Below are positions 1-6,746 of a stretch of DNA of 10,482 nucleotides, piece after piece (positions within the stretch are counted from its first letter, which is position 1; each line of letters opens with the position of its first letter). The position numbers were made by a program, and so were the translations under genes. The notes under the pieces are model-generated. The model made no database searches. It saw nothing but the letters and a program-made list of their open reading frames with translations, and was not told the origin of the DNA. Source of the stretch: Nocardioidaceae bacterium (GTDB lineage Bacteria; Actinomycetota; Actinomycetes; Propionibacteriales; Nocardioidaceae); NCBI GenBank assembly GCA_020438665.1, contig JAGQUE010000351.1:3424-13905 (forward strand), given 5' to 3'.

Positions 1-34
1 TCGCGAGACAACGCCGGGCACCTCGGCGGGGTGG

Positions 35-739
35 TCAGGGGTGGCGGACGACGGAGTCGAGGTGGCCGAAGGCGATCATCCGGTTGTCGGTGTGGAAGAG
101 CTCGGAGCAGGTGGTGAGGGTGATCAGCCGCTGGCCGGGGTCCTGCGAGGGCTGCACACCGCCGTCGGGATTGGTGGGGAGCGGGTCGACGACCCACGTG
201 GCGGTGAACGGCACGATGAGGTCGTCGCCGGCGGTGTCGAGGACATAGGTGTAGGTCGCGGTGCGCGTCTCCACGACCACCGCGTCTCCGGGCCGCAGCG
301 ACGGCATGTCGTGCAGCGGCTCGCCGTGGGTCACCCGGTGCCCGGCCAGCGCGAAGTTGCCGACCTCGCCGGCGCCGGCCGAGTCGGCGAAGTGACCGAA
401 CCCGGAGGCGAGCACCGCATCGGAGGTGCCCTGGAGGATCGGCATCTCATAGGACGTCCCGAACCGCGGGATCCGCACGATCGATGTCGCGACACCGGCG
501 TCGAGCCGGACCGTCGAGGAGCCGCCGTGCTGCCACTCCTCGCGCAGCGAGGTGACGGCCTCGGCCTGTCGCCGGTGGGCCACGACGTTGGTGCCCCAGG
601 TCTCCCAGCCGACCCAGGCCAGCACCGACAAGCCGGCGAGCACCAGCACCAGCCCGGCGGCCGTCAGCACCCGTTGAAGCGGGGTACGGCGAGCGGGCGG
701 GGCGACCTCGGGCTCGGTCACCTGCTCCACGCTGGTCAT
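35..739 (-). CDS. class E-like sortase (LPxTG-type transpeptidase)
   Basis: Membrane-anchored cysteine transpeptidase expected to join sorting-signal proteins to the cell envelope on the outer face of the membrane. The 234-residue product has a short Pro/Arg-rich cytoplasmic N-terminus, one membrane segment at about residues 25-45, and an extracellular sortase domain from about 80 to the end. The catalytic set is visible: His134 in LAGHR, Cys211 in TLTTC, and Arg220 nine residues after the Cys. The TLTTC motif and overall size fit the actinobacterial class E group (established knowledge); the class call is from motifs only. The ATG at 739 is the first start in the frame and has only a weak GGGAG 11 nt upstream. 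No LPxTG or LAxTG substrate gene lies in the window. It diverges from the aminotransferase gene across 31 bp, so its promoter probably lies inside that gene's 5' end; I could not identify one. Confidence 0.9.
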   Translation of the reverse strand: MTSVEQVTEPEVAPPARRTPLQRVLTAAGLVLVLAGLSVLAWVGWETWGTNVVAHRRQAEAVTSLREEWQHGGSSTVRLDAGVATSIVRIPRFGTSYEMPILQGTSDAVLASGFGHFADSAGAGEVGNFALAGHRVTHGEPLHDMPSLRPGDAVVVETRTATYTYVLDTAGDDLIVPFTATWVVDPLPTNPDGGVQPSQDPGQRLITLTTCSELFHTDNRMIAFGHLDSVVRHP

Positions 740-758
740 GGCGCGATCGACTCCCGGT

Positions 759-764
759 TAGGTT
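759..764 (+). promoter_or_regulatory. candidate -10 box for a leaderless aminotransferase mRNA
   Basis: TAGGTT fits the actinobacterial TAnnnT -10 consensus and ends 6 nt before the ATG at 771. Transcription would therefore begin at or next to the start codon. No purine-rich Shine-Dalgarno sequence lies in the 20 nt before the ATG, which agrees with a leaderless transcript. No good -35 hexamer is seen at 17-18 nt spacing. Confidence 0.5.
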
Positions 765-770
765 GTCCTC

Positions 771-1928
771 ATGCGAGCCAGGCGACTCGAGGGGTTCGGG
801 ACGACCATCTTCTCAGAGATGTCCGCGCTCGCGGCCCGAACGGGCTCGGTCAACCTCGGTCAGGGGATGCCCGACTCGAGTGGCCCGCCGAGCGTGATCG
901 CGGCCGCCGTCGAGGCGATGCGGCGCGGTGCCAACCAGTACCCGCCCGGCAACGGCATCCCGGCCCTGCGCGAGGCGATCGCGCGCCATCAGCGACGCCA
1001 CTACGGCATCGGCCTCGACCCCGACGCCGAGGTCGTGGTGACCACCGGCTGCACCGAGGCGATCGCGGGCGCCCTGCTGGGCCTGGTCGACCCGGGCGAC
1101 GAGGTGGTGGTGTTCGAGCCCTACTTCGACTCCTATGTCGCGATGCTCCAGATGGTGGGCGCCGTACGCCGCCCGGTGACGCTGCGGGCGCCCGACTTCA
1201 GGCTCGACCTCGACGAGCTGCGCGCGGCGGTGACGCCGCGGACCCGGTTCATGTTGGTCAACACCCCCCACAACCCGACCGGGACGGTGCTCGACGACGA
1301 GGAGCTGGGCACCATCGCCCAGCTGGCCGTCGAGAACGACGTCGTCGTCATCAGCGACGAGGTCTATGAGCACCTGACCTATGACGGCACCCGCCACACC
1401 CCGCTGTCGACGCTGCCAGGGATGGCCGAGCGGACGGTCACGTTGTCGAGTGCCGGCAAGTCCTATTCCTTCACGGGTTGGAAGGTCGGCTGGGCCACCG
1501 GGCCGGCCGACCTGGTCGGCGCCGTGCTCGCCGCCAAGCAGTGGCTGACCTATGTCAGCGGCGCGCCGCTGCAGCCCGCCGTCGCGCATGCCCTCGACCA
1601 CGAGCCGGATTTCCCCCGCCGGCTTGCCGGTGACCTCGAGCAACGGCGCGACCTGCTCTGCGCCGCGCTGGAGCAGGCCGGGCTGCCGCTGCACCGGTCG
1701 GCCGGCACCTACTTCGTGATGACCGACATCACCGGCCTGGGCTGGCCCGACGGTCTGGCGTTCTGCCGCGCTCTGCCCGAGCGCGCCGGCATCGTCGCGA
1801 TCCCCACCCAGGGCTTCTATGACACCCCGGACGTGGGACGCCAGCTGGTGCGGTGGTCGTTCTGCAAGGACCAGGCCACCATCGAGGAGGCCGTGCGACG
1901 CCTGGCCGGCGCCGACCTCGCCTGCTGA
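771..1928 (+). CDS. PLP-dependent class I/II aminotransferase (methionine/kynurenine/DapC-like)
   Basis: Cytoplasmic fold-type I transaminase moving an amino group between an amino acid and a 2-oxo acid through pyridoxal phosphate. The 385 residues are full length for the family. Visible hallmarks are the N-terminal LGQGMPD segment (about 29-35), NTPHNPTG at 164-171 with the cofactor-contacting Asn168, SDEVYEHL with Asp196 and Tyr199, the Schiff-base Lys230 in SAGKSYSFTGWKVGW, and the carboxylate-binding Arg361 in VRWSFCK. This pattern matches the kynurenine/methionine aminotransferase branch, which also holds actinobacterial proteins assigned as N-succinyldiaminopimelate aminotransferase (DapC). 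Sequence alone does not decide the substrate, and no lysine-pathway gene is adjacent. The ATG at 771 is favoured because a TAnnnT box ends 6 nt upstream. The gene ends 7 bp from the convergent membrane protein gene. Confidence 0.92.
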   Translation: MRARRLEGFGTTIFSEMSALAARTGSVNLGQGMPDSSGPPSVIAAAVEAMRRGANQYPPGNGIPALREAIARHQRRHYGIGLDPDAEVVVTTGCTEAIAGALLGLVDPGDEVVVFEPYFDSYVAMLQMVGAVRRPVTLRAPDFRLDLDELRAAVTPRTRFMLVNTPHNPTGTVLDDEELGTIAQLAVENDVVVISDEVYEHLTYDGTRHTPLSTLPGMAERTVTLSSAGKSYSFTGWKVGWATGPADLVGAVLAAKQWLTYVSGAPLQPAVAHALDHEPDFPRRLAGDLEQRRDLLCAALEQAGLPLHRSAGTYFVMTDITGLGWPDGLAFCRALPERAGIVAIPTQGFYDTPDVGRQLVRWSFCKDQATIEEAVRRLAGADLAC

Positions 1929-1935
1929 CGTCGCG

Positions 1936-2667
1936 TCAGTAGCGGATCTGCCCCGGGATGTTGCTGCCCCGGCGCGCGTACCAGTCGTTGGCCCCACCCA
2001 TGAAGAGCAGCGCGATCACCGCGCCACCGGCGAGCACCCACAGCCCGGAGAAGACGCTGGTGATGGCGAGCAGGCCGAGCGCGACCACGAGGCCGGCGGA
2101 GATGACGAGCAGGATGCGGGCCACCTTGGACCGTCGCATGACCAGCACGCCCAGCAGGATGCCGACCAGGGCCCACACCGCGAAGACACCGATGAACACC
2201 TGGATGACCGAGACGAGCTGGTCGGCGGACACGTCGACGCTCTGGAAGTCGGCGTTGCGGTTGAGCTCGTCGATGAACTCCTGGCGCGACGCGCTCAGGC
2301 CGAGCAGGCCGATCAGGAGCACCACCAGGGTCAACGCGGAGCTGGCGATCGTCACGATGCCTGCGGCGAGCACGGTGCCGGGCCGCTTGTCGGGGTCCTT
2401 GCCGGCGAAGGGGAAGGCGCCTGAGGGGTACGCCGGCTGGCCATAGGCCTGCTGGGCGTACTGCGGCTGCGCGTAGGGGTCCTGGCCGTAGGGCTGCTGT
2501 GCATAGGGGTCCTGGCCGTACTGCGGCTGCGCATAGGGCGTCGGCGCGGTCGGCGGCGTGGGGCCCTGGCCGTAGGGGTTCTCGCCGTAGGGCGGCGGCG
2601 GTGCGGGCTGACCGTACGGCGGCTCGGGGTTGGGCTGGCTGTCGCCGGACGGGTTCTGGTCACTCAT
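1936..2667 (-). CDS. Pro/Gln/Tyr-rich four-helix membrane protein, single-domain copy
   Basis: Family not recognised by name. The 243-residue product has a low-complexity N-terminus (about 1-93) rich in Pro, Tyr, Gln and Gly, with repeated YGQDPYAQ-type units. A membrane domain follows at 94-236 with four hydrophobic segments, near 97-124, 151-177, 182-203 and 207-224. A hydrophilic, probably external loop (about 125-150) lies between segments 1 and 2, and the basic RRSKVARI sits between 2 and 3. It ends with the DWYARR motif. The same layout occurs twice in the upstream protein, so the two are paralogous. The ATG at 2667 is chosen because GGTGGA lies about 9 nt upstream; an in-frame ATG at 2676 has that same purine run directly against it. 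It follows the upstream gene by 18 bp, so the two are probably co-transcribed. A role as membrane scaffold or envelope protein is only a guess. Confidence 0.8.
   Translation of the reverse strand: MSDQNPSGDSQPNPEPPYGQPAPPPPYGENPYGQGPTPPTAPTPYAQPQYGQDPYAQQPYGQDPYAQPQYAQQAYGQPAYPSGAFPFAGKDPDKRPGTVLAAGIVTIASSALTLVVLLIGLLGLSASRQEFIDELNRNADFQSVDVSADQLVSVIQVFIGVFAVWALVGILLGVLVMRRSKVARILLVISAGLVVALGLLAITSVFSGLWVLAGGAVIALLFMGGANDWYARRGSNIPGQIRY
2461..2535 (-). repeat. in-frame 30-bp tandem repeat coding for Tyr/Gln-rich decapeptides
   Basis: The 15-mer GGGGTCCTGGCCGTA (plus strand) occurs identically at 2476-2490 and 2506-2520. It alternates with near-copies of a second 15-mer at 2461-2475, 2491-2505 and 2521-2535. 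The array encodes the YAQPQYGQDP-like units of the membrane protein's N-terminus. The period is a multiple of three, so gain or loss of units keeps the frame. Degenerate copies continue on both sides, to roughly 2440 and 2600. Confidence 0.8.
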
Positions 2668-2685
2668 GGCGAACATTCCACCATG

Positions 2686-3828
2686 TCACCGCAGGGGGGA
2701 GCGCCGCCGACCGGCGAACCAGGCTCGCGCGTCGGGACGCAGCAGCGCGAAGACCGTGGCGACCGCGCCGGCGAACGGCACCAGGACGACCAGCTGACCG
2801 AACAGCACGAGGCCCAGCATGAGGCCGGCGGCGAGGCCGGCCGAGCTCAGCAGGGCGATCCGTGCCCAGGGGCGCCCCAGCACGGCGAAGACACCGACGG
2901 CGATCGCGGCGAGCGACCACAGCGTCACCACGACCCCGAGTGCGAGAGTCGTGGAGACCAGCAGGTCCTCGGAGACGCCCTGCTGGAACAGCTCAGGGTT
3001 CTGCTGGTGGAGCTGACGCAGCAGCCCGTCGCGGTCGCCCGTGATCACGGCGATGGAGGCGACCGCCACCACCAGCGCCAGGCCGGCGAAGACCCAGGTG
3101 AGCACGCAGGCGAGCGTGACGGCCGGCGGCCGATCGGGCTGGCGATAGGTGGGCGCGGGCGGCGCCCACGCGGTTGGACCAGGAGCCGGCGGCGGCCACG
3201 GCGACCCGGTGGGTGGCAGCGGCGGACGCGGCGACATCGACCCGGTGGTCGGCGGCACCCCGGGCGGTGCGGTCGGTGACGCCCCGGGAGGTGCGGTCGG
3301 CGGCACCCCGGGAGGTGCGATCGGCGGCCCCCCGGGCGGTGCGGTCGGCGGCGGGGTCGGCGTACGGCGGGCGCGCGCCTCCTCGGCGGTGGGTGGCCGC
3401 CAGGTGCCCGCGAACCACTCACGGGCCGGCGAGAGCCAGAGCATGCCCGCCGCCGCCGCGATGAGCGCCGAGAAGAATGCGTCGCCGACGATGCCGGCCA
3501 GGAAGAGCGGGACGGCGAGCACGCTCAGCAGGATGCGCGCGACGCGGGACCGCTGCAGCACCTGATAGCCGAGGATGGCCGCGGCGGTGGCGCAGCCGGC
3601 GCCGATGAGCGTCGCGACGTGGATGATCTGGCGCACGCCGTCGACGCCGACGCCGAGCCCCGACCACGGCGGCGTCGCGAGAAGGAGCTCGATCTGCTGC
3701 CGCTTCTCCAGGGAATAGAGCGAGCCGATCGTCTCGAACCCGGTCAGCACGACGACCACCGACGCGACGACAATGGTCCAGCCGGCCATCGTCACCTGCG
3801 GTGGGCGGATCCGCGCTGTCTCGGGCAC
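2686..3828 (-). CDS. membrane protein with two tandem four-helix domains and a proline-rich linker
   Basis: Family not recognised by name. The 380-residue product reads as domain A (about 8-143), a Pro-rich linker (about 144-232) with PPTAPPG-type repeats, and domain B (about 233-377). Each domain opens with RPPxVT, has four hydrophobic segments with a basic ARI motif between segments 2 and 3 (RSRVARI and RPWARI), and ends with WFAG. The neighbouring downstream protein carries a third copy. The frame stays open to 4071, but that extension overlaps the DeoR gene and is Arg/Gly/Pro-rich shadow sequence. The GTG at 3828 is chosen because it keeps the RPPQVT segment that aligns with the other two copies. 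The ATG at 3789 (367 residues) has AGGTGA just 2 nt upstream but would remove that segment, and GTG 3828 lacks a clear ribosome site, so the start is uncertain. Function unknown. Confidence 0.75.
   Translation of the reverse strand: MPETARIRPPQVTMAGWTIVVASVVVVLTGFETIGSLYSLEKRQQIELLLATPPWSGLGVGVDGVRQIIHVATLIGAGCATAAAILGYQVLQRSRVARILLSVLAVPLFLAGIVGDAFFSALIAAAAGMLWLSPAREWFAGTWRPPTAEEARARRTPTPPPTAPPGGPPIAPPGVPPTAPPGASPTAPPGVPPTTGSMSPRPPLPPTGSPWPPPAPGPTAWAPPAPTYRQPDRPPAVTLACVLTWVFAGLALVVAVASIAVITGDRDGLLRQLHQQNPELFQQGVSEDLLVSTTLALGVVVTLWSLAAIAVGVFAVLGRPWARIALLSSAGLAAGLMLGLVLFGQLVVLVPFAGAVATVFALLRPDARAWFAGRRRSPLR
3251..3346 (-). repeat. four tandem 24-bp units coding for the PPTAPPG linker
   Basis: Four consecutive 24-bp units start at 3251, 3275, 3299 and 3323, with a partial fifth from 3347. 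They differ at only a few positions, for example GGCGGCACC versus GGTGACGCC at the unit start. On the minus strand they encode eight-residue Pro-rich units in the linker between the two membrane domains. The length is a multiple of three, so copy number could change without a frameshift. Confidence 0.85.
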
Positions 3829-3829
3829 G

Positions 3830-3842
3830 GGTCCATTGGACC
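3830..3842. promoter_or_regulatory. perfect 6-bp-arm dyad GGTCCA-T-TGGACC at the membrane operon start
   Basis: A 13-bp perfect inverted repeat lies 1 nt upstream of the proposed GTG start at 3828, in the 71-bp gap after the DeoR gene. Its position would suit an operator for the membrane protein pair, but the arms are short and no second copy was noticed. No clear -10 or -35 box accompanies it. Confidence 0.25.
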
Positions 3843-3877
3843 ATGCACCCGGTGACGCAGGTGCGCCGAAGCCCGAA

Positions 3878-3897
3878 CGCGGTCGACGTGGACCGCG
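3878..3897 (-). terminator. GC-rich hairpin just after the DeoR stop codon
   Basis: The arms CGCGGTC and GACCGCG form a perfect 7-bp stem with a 6-nt loop, beginning 2 nt past the DeoR stop. There is no U-tract, so this is not a classical intrinsic terminator, though GC-rich hairpins without U-tracts occur at actinobacterial gene ends. It could separate the beta-galactosidase/DeoR transcript from the membrane protein pair. The structure is nearly symmetric, so strand assignment rests on position alone. Confidence 0.35.
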
Positions 3898-3899
3898 GC

Positions 3900-4709
3900 T
3901 CAATTGGGGTGGTGGCTGACCTGGGGCAGCGCCCTGGAGGGTTCGACCAGCAACAGGTCCTCGACCTGCTCCTCGAGGGCGGACACGGCGGTGCGAGAGA
4001 GCCCGGTGTCGGAGACGATCATCGATGCCTCCGACAGCTCGGCCATCGAGCTCAGCCCGACCACGCCCCATTTGGTGGAGTCGGCGAGCACGATGAGCCG
4101 ACGAGCGCTACGCACCATGGCCCGGTTGGTCTCGGCCTCGAGCAGGTTGGGGGTGCTGAACCCGGCGTAGGCGTCCATGCCGTGCACCCCCATGAAGACC
4201 CCGTCGAGGTGGAGCGAGCGCAGGGCGGCGATCGCGATCGGCCCGACGAGCGCGTCGGACGGGGTGCGCAGGCCGCCGGTCAGCAGGACCGAGACCGAGT
4301 CCGAGCCCGAGCGGTGCAGGACGTCGGCGACCCACACCGAGTTGGTCACGACCGTCAGGCCCGGGATGTCGGTGAGGTGGCGCGCGAACAGGTGGGTGGT
4401 GGTGCCGGCCGAGATCGCGATAGCGGATCCCGGCGCGACGAGGGAGGCGGCCCGGGCGGCGATGGCCTCCTTCTCGGCCAGCCGCCGGGCCGACTTGGCC
4501 TCGAACCCCGGCTCGGAGGTGGACGGCTCGGCATAGAGCACGGCACCGCCGTGCACCTTGTGGAGCATGCCTTGGCGCTCGAGCGCGCTGAGGTCACGGC
4601 GGATCGTCATGTCGGAGACGCCGAGCTGGTCCACGAGCTCGCTGACCTTGACGATCCCCCTCCGCTCGAGCTCGGAGATGATCGCCCCGCGCCGCTGTAC
4701 CGCCAACAT
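3900..4709 (-). CDS. DeoR-family transcriptional repressor of the beta-galactoside locus
   Basis: DNA-binding repressor of the DeoR/GlpR family, which usually responds to a phosphorylated sugar. The 269 residues are of normal length. An N-terminal winged helix-turn-helix spans about 5-57: VSELVDQLGVSDMTIRRDL is the helix-turn-helix and HKVHGGA the start of the wing. A C-terminal effector domain with a phosphosugar-isomerase-like fold follows, with EKEAIAARAASLV and the SAGTTT phosphate-loop-like motif. The start overlaps the beta-galactosidase stop: ATG at 4709 shares one base with the TGA, and a GTG one codon earlier shares four. GGGAGG lies 4 nt before the ATG and only 1 nt before the GTG, so ATG is preferred. 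Translational coupling to beta-galactosidase is likely. The inferred targets are its own operon and the divergent transporter operon through the 6701-6870 region, giving autoregulation. The inducer cannot be read from sequence. Confidence 0.92.
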   Translation of the reverse strand: MLAVQRRGAIISELERRGIVKVSELVDQLGVSDMTIRRDLSALERQGMLHKVHGGAVLYAEPSTSEPGFEAKSARRLAEKEAIAARAASLVAPGSAIAISAGTTTHLFARHLTDIPGLTVVTNSVWVADVLHRSGSDSVSVLLTGGLRTPSDALVGPIAIAALRSLHLDGVFMGVHGMDAYAGFSTPNLLEAETNRAMVRSARRLIVLADSTKWGVVGLSSMAELSEASMIVSDTGLSRTAVSALEEQVEDLLLVEPSRALPQVSHHPN

Positions 4710-6700
4710 CACGCCTCCCGAACGACCGCCACTCCACCGGGATCGAGCACGACGCCCGCCTCACCGGTCGGAGTTCCGGTCACCAGCTCGACACCGTGGA
4801 CCGGCACGGTCGCCGCCCGATCGGTGTGGTTGATGACGAAGACCCAGCTGCGCCCGTCGTCGGCGCGACGGCGCACGACCTCGACGTCGTGCACGGTGCG
4901 CGCCACCGGCTCCACGCCGGACTCGGTGAGCAGGGTGTCGACCAGCGACGCGGTGCCGACCTCGTCGGTGCGAGTGGCGACATACCAGGCAGCCCCGTCG
5001 CCGACCGCGCGACGGGTCACCGCCGGCATGCCGGCGGCCGGGCCGTCACGGTGGCGGACCACCGCCTCGGCGTCGACGAGGTGGAGGTGCTCGGCCCAGA
5101 TGTCGGCGGTGGTGCTGTCGTCGAGCTCGACGTGCTGGTGGGGTGCCAGCGGTAGGAACTCCTCGGTGCGCACCCCGAGCAGGTCGCGGAAGGCACCGGG
5201 ATAGCCCCCGAGGCGGATGTGGTCGTGTTCGTCGACGATCCCGCTGAAGTAGGTGACCACGACCGTGGCGCCCCGCGCGGTGGCCTCCTCCAGCGTGGTG
5301 GCGAGGTGGTCGTCACACAGATAGAGGGTGGGCACGACGATGAGGGAGTAGGGCGTCAGGTCGGTGTCGGGGTGGACGACGTCGACCCCGACACCGCGGT
5401 CGGTCAGCGCCCGGTGGAAGGCCATCGGCCGGTCGAGGTAGCGCACGTCGACGCTCGGGTGGGAGTCCAGCTCGACCGCCCAGCGCGCGTTCCAGTCGAA
5501 GAGGATCGCGACCTGGTTGTCCGACCGGCTGCCGGCGATCTCGCTGATGGCCTCGAGGGCGGCCCCCTGGGCGACGACCTCGCGCCAGACTCGGCTGTCG
5601 GTCCCGGCGTGGGGCACCAGCGCGGAGTGGTACTTCTCGGCGCCGGCCCGGGAGGCACGCCACTGGAAGTAGAGGATGCCGTCGGCACCGCGGGCGACGT
5701 GCTGCATGCTCGCCCGCAGCATCTCGCCGGGCCGCTTGGCGACGTTGTGGGGCTGCCAGTTGACGGCACTGGTCGACTGCTCCATCAGCAGCCACGGCTT
5801 GCCGCGGGCGACGCCTCGGGTGAGGTCGGCGGAGAACGCCAGCTCGCGGTGGGCCGCGGGGTCGGCGCTCATCATGTAGTGGTCGTTGGAGACGAGGTCG
5901 AGCTCGGGACCCCACCGCAGGTAGTCCATGTTGCGGGTGTGCTCCATGACCATGAAGTTGGTGGTCACGGGAACGCCCGGCGACAGCTCGTGGAGGATGT
6001 CGCGCTCGGCGATGAAGTTGGCCAGCAGCTGGTCGGAGCTGAACCGGTGGAAGTCCAGCTGCTGGGTGGGGTTGGGGAACGCCGGTGCCGACCGCGGCGG
6101 CAGCACCTCGTCGAACGACCCGTAGAGCTGGGACCAGAACGCGGTCCCCCACGCGTGGTTGAGCCCCTCGATGTCGCCGTAGCGCTCCGCCAGCCAGCGT
6201 CGGAACGCCGCCGCGCTGACGTCGCAGTAGCACAGGGCGTTGTGACACCCCAGCTCGTTGCTGACGTGCCAGAGCGCGAGGGCGGGGTGGCCGGCATAAC
6301 GCTCGGCCATGACGCGGACCAGCCGCAGGGCATGCTCGGCGAAGACCGGGGAGCTGGGGCAGTAGCTCTGGCGGCCGCCCTGCCACAGCGTGGTCCCGTC
6401 AGCGGTGACCGGGAGGATCTCCGGGTGCTGGCGGGTCAGCCACGGCGGTGGGGACGCCGTGGCTGTCGCGAGGTCGACCCGGATACCGCCCGAGTGCAAC
6501 CGGTCCATGACCTCGTCGAGCCAGCCGAACTCATAGCGTCCGGCCTCAGGCTCGAGCTTCGCCCAGGAGAACACCGCCACGGTGGCGAGGTTGACGCCCG
6601 CGGCCTGCATCAGGCGGACGTCCTCCAGCTGGACCTCCAGGGGCCACTGCTCGGGGTTGTAGTCACCGCCGTACGACAGGGTCGGCAGAGGGGTAGGCAT
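4709..6700 (-). CDS. GH42 beta-galactosidase, cytoplasmic
   Basis: Retaining glycoside hydrolase removing terminal beta-D-galactose from lactose-like sugars or galacto-oligosaccharides. The 663 residues are normal for GH42: a TIM barrel to about 390, a middle domain from about 395, and a small C-terminal beta domain. The start MPTPLPTLSYGGDYNPEQW is typical. The acid/base is Glu149 in WHVSNELG and the nucleophile is Glu307 in LLMEQSTSAVNW. Cys114, Cys157 and Cys159 match part of the zinc cluster known in some GH42 enzymes, but the fourth position is Ser (CYCDVSAAAF). No signal peptide is present, so it acts on imported sugar. The open frame extends to a TTG at 6736, but that codon is the first half of a TTGACT -35 box. 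ATG 6700 lies 6 nt after a -10-like box, suggesting a leaderless mRNA. It leads an operon with the DeoR gene. Confidence 0.93.
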   Translation of the reverse strand: MPTPLPTLSYGGDYNPEQWPLEVQLEDVRLMQAAGVNLATVAVFSWAKLEPEAGRYEFGWLDEVMDRLHSGGIRVDLATATASPPPWLTRQHPEILPVTADGTTLWQGGRQSYCPSSPVFAEHALRLVRVMAERYAGHPALALWHVSNELGCHNALCYCDVSAAAFRRWLAERYGDIEGLNHAWGTAFWSQLYGSFDEVLPPRSAPAFPNPTQQLDFHRFSSDQLLANFIAERDILHELSPGVPVTTNFMVMEHTRNMDYLRWGPELDLVSNDHYMMSADPAAHRELAFSADLTRGVARGKPWLLMEQSTSAVNWQPHNVAKRPGEMLRASMQHVARGADGILYFQWRASRAGAEKYHSALVPHAGTDSRVWREVVAQGAALEAISEIAGSRSDNQVAILFDWNARWAVELDSHPSVDVRYLDRPMAFHRALTDRGVGVDVVHPDTDLTPYSLIVVPTLYLCDDHLATTLEEATARGATVVVTYFSGIVDEHDHIRLGGYPGAFRDLLGVRTEEFLPLAPHQHVELDDSTTADIWAEHLHLVDAEAVVRHRDGPAAGMPAVTRRAVGDGAAWYVATRTDEVGTASLVDTLLTESGVEPVARTVHDVEVVRRRADDGRSWVFVINHTDRAATVPVHGVELVTGTPTGEAGVVLDPGGVAVVREA

Positions 6701-6706
6701 ACCAAC

Positions 6707-6736
6707 ACAATCCACCCCCGAACCCACCAGAGTCAA
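6707..6736 (-). promoter_or_regulatory. candidate beta-galactosidase promoter (TTGACT-18-GATTGT)
   Basis: Reading the minus strand, TTGACT at 6736-6731 is one base from the -35 consensus. An 18-bp spacer follows, then GATTGT at 6712-6707, which keeps the A and final T of the TAnnnT pattern. Six bases separate it from the ATG at 6700, so transcription would start at or near the start codon. This argues against the longer TTG-initiated reading frame. Confidence 0.5.
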
Positions 6737-6746
6737 CCACTAACGC

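Noticed and set aside
41..1369. Long plus-strand open frame of 442 codons
   Set aside because: It lies antisense to the sortase and out of frame with the aminotransferase, both of which have clear catalytic motifs; long shadow frames are common in GC-rich DNA.
1926..1938. TGACG-TCG-CGTCA symmetry at the convergent gene ends
   Set aside because: The symmetry comes largely from two TGA stop codons facing each other; the 5-bp arms are too short to argue for a function.
1936..3828. The membrane protein pair as part of a defence or toxin system
   Set aside because: No nuclease, NTPase, toxin or effector domain is present; the proteins show only membrane segments and low-complexity regions.
3829..4071. 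N-terminal extension of the two-domain membrane protein to an ATG at 4071
   Set aside because: It overlaps the 3' end of the DeoR gene on the same strand, is Arg/Gly/Pro-rich shadow sequence, and has no counterpart in the other domain copies.
6701..6736. Beta-galactosidase start at TTG 6736
   Set aside because: The codon forms part of a TTGACT -35 box, and the 12 extra residues precede the typical family N-terminus.
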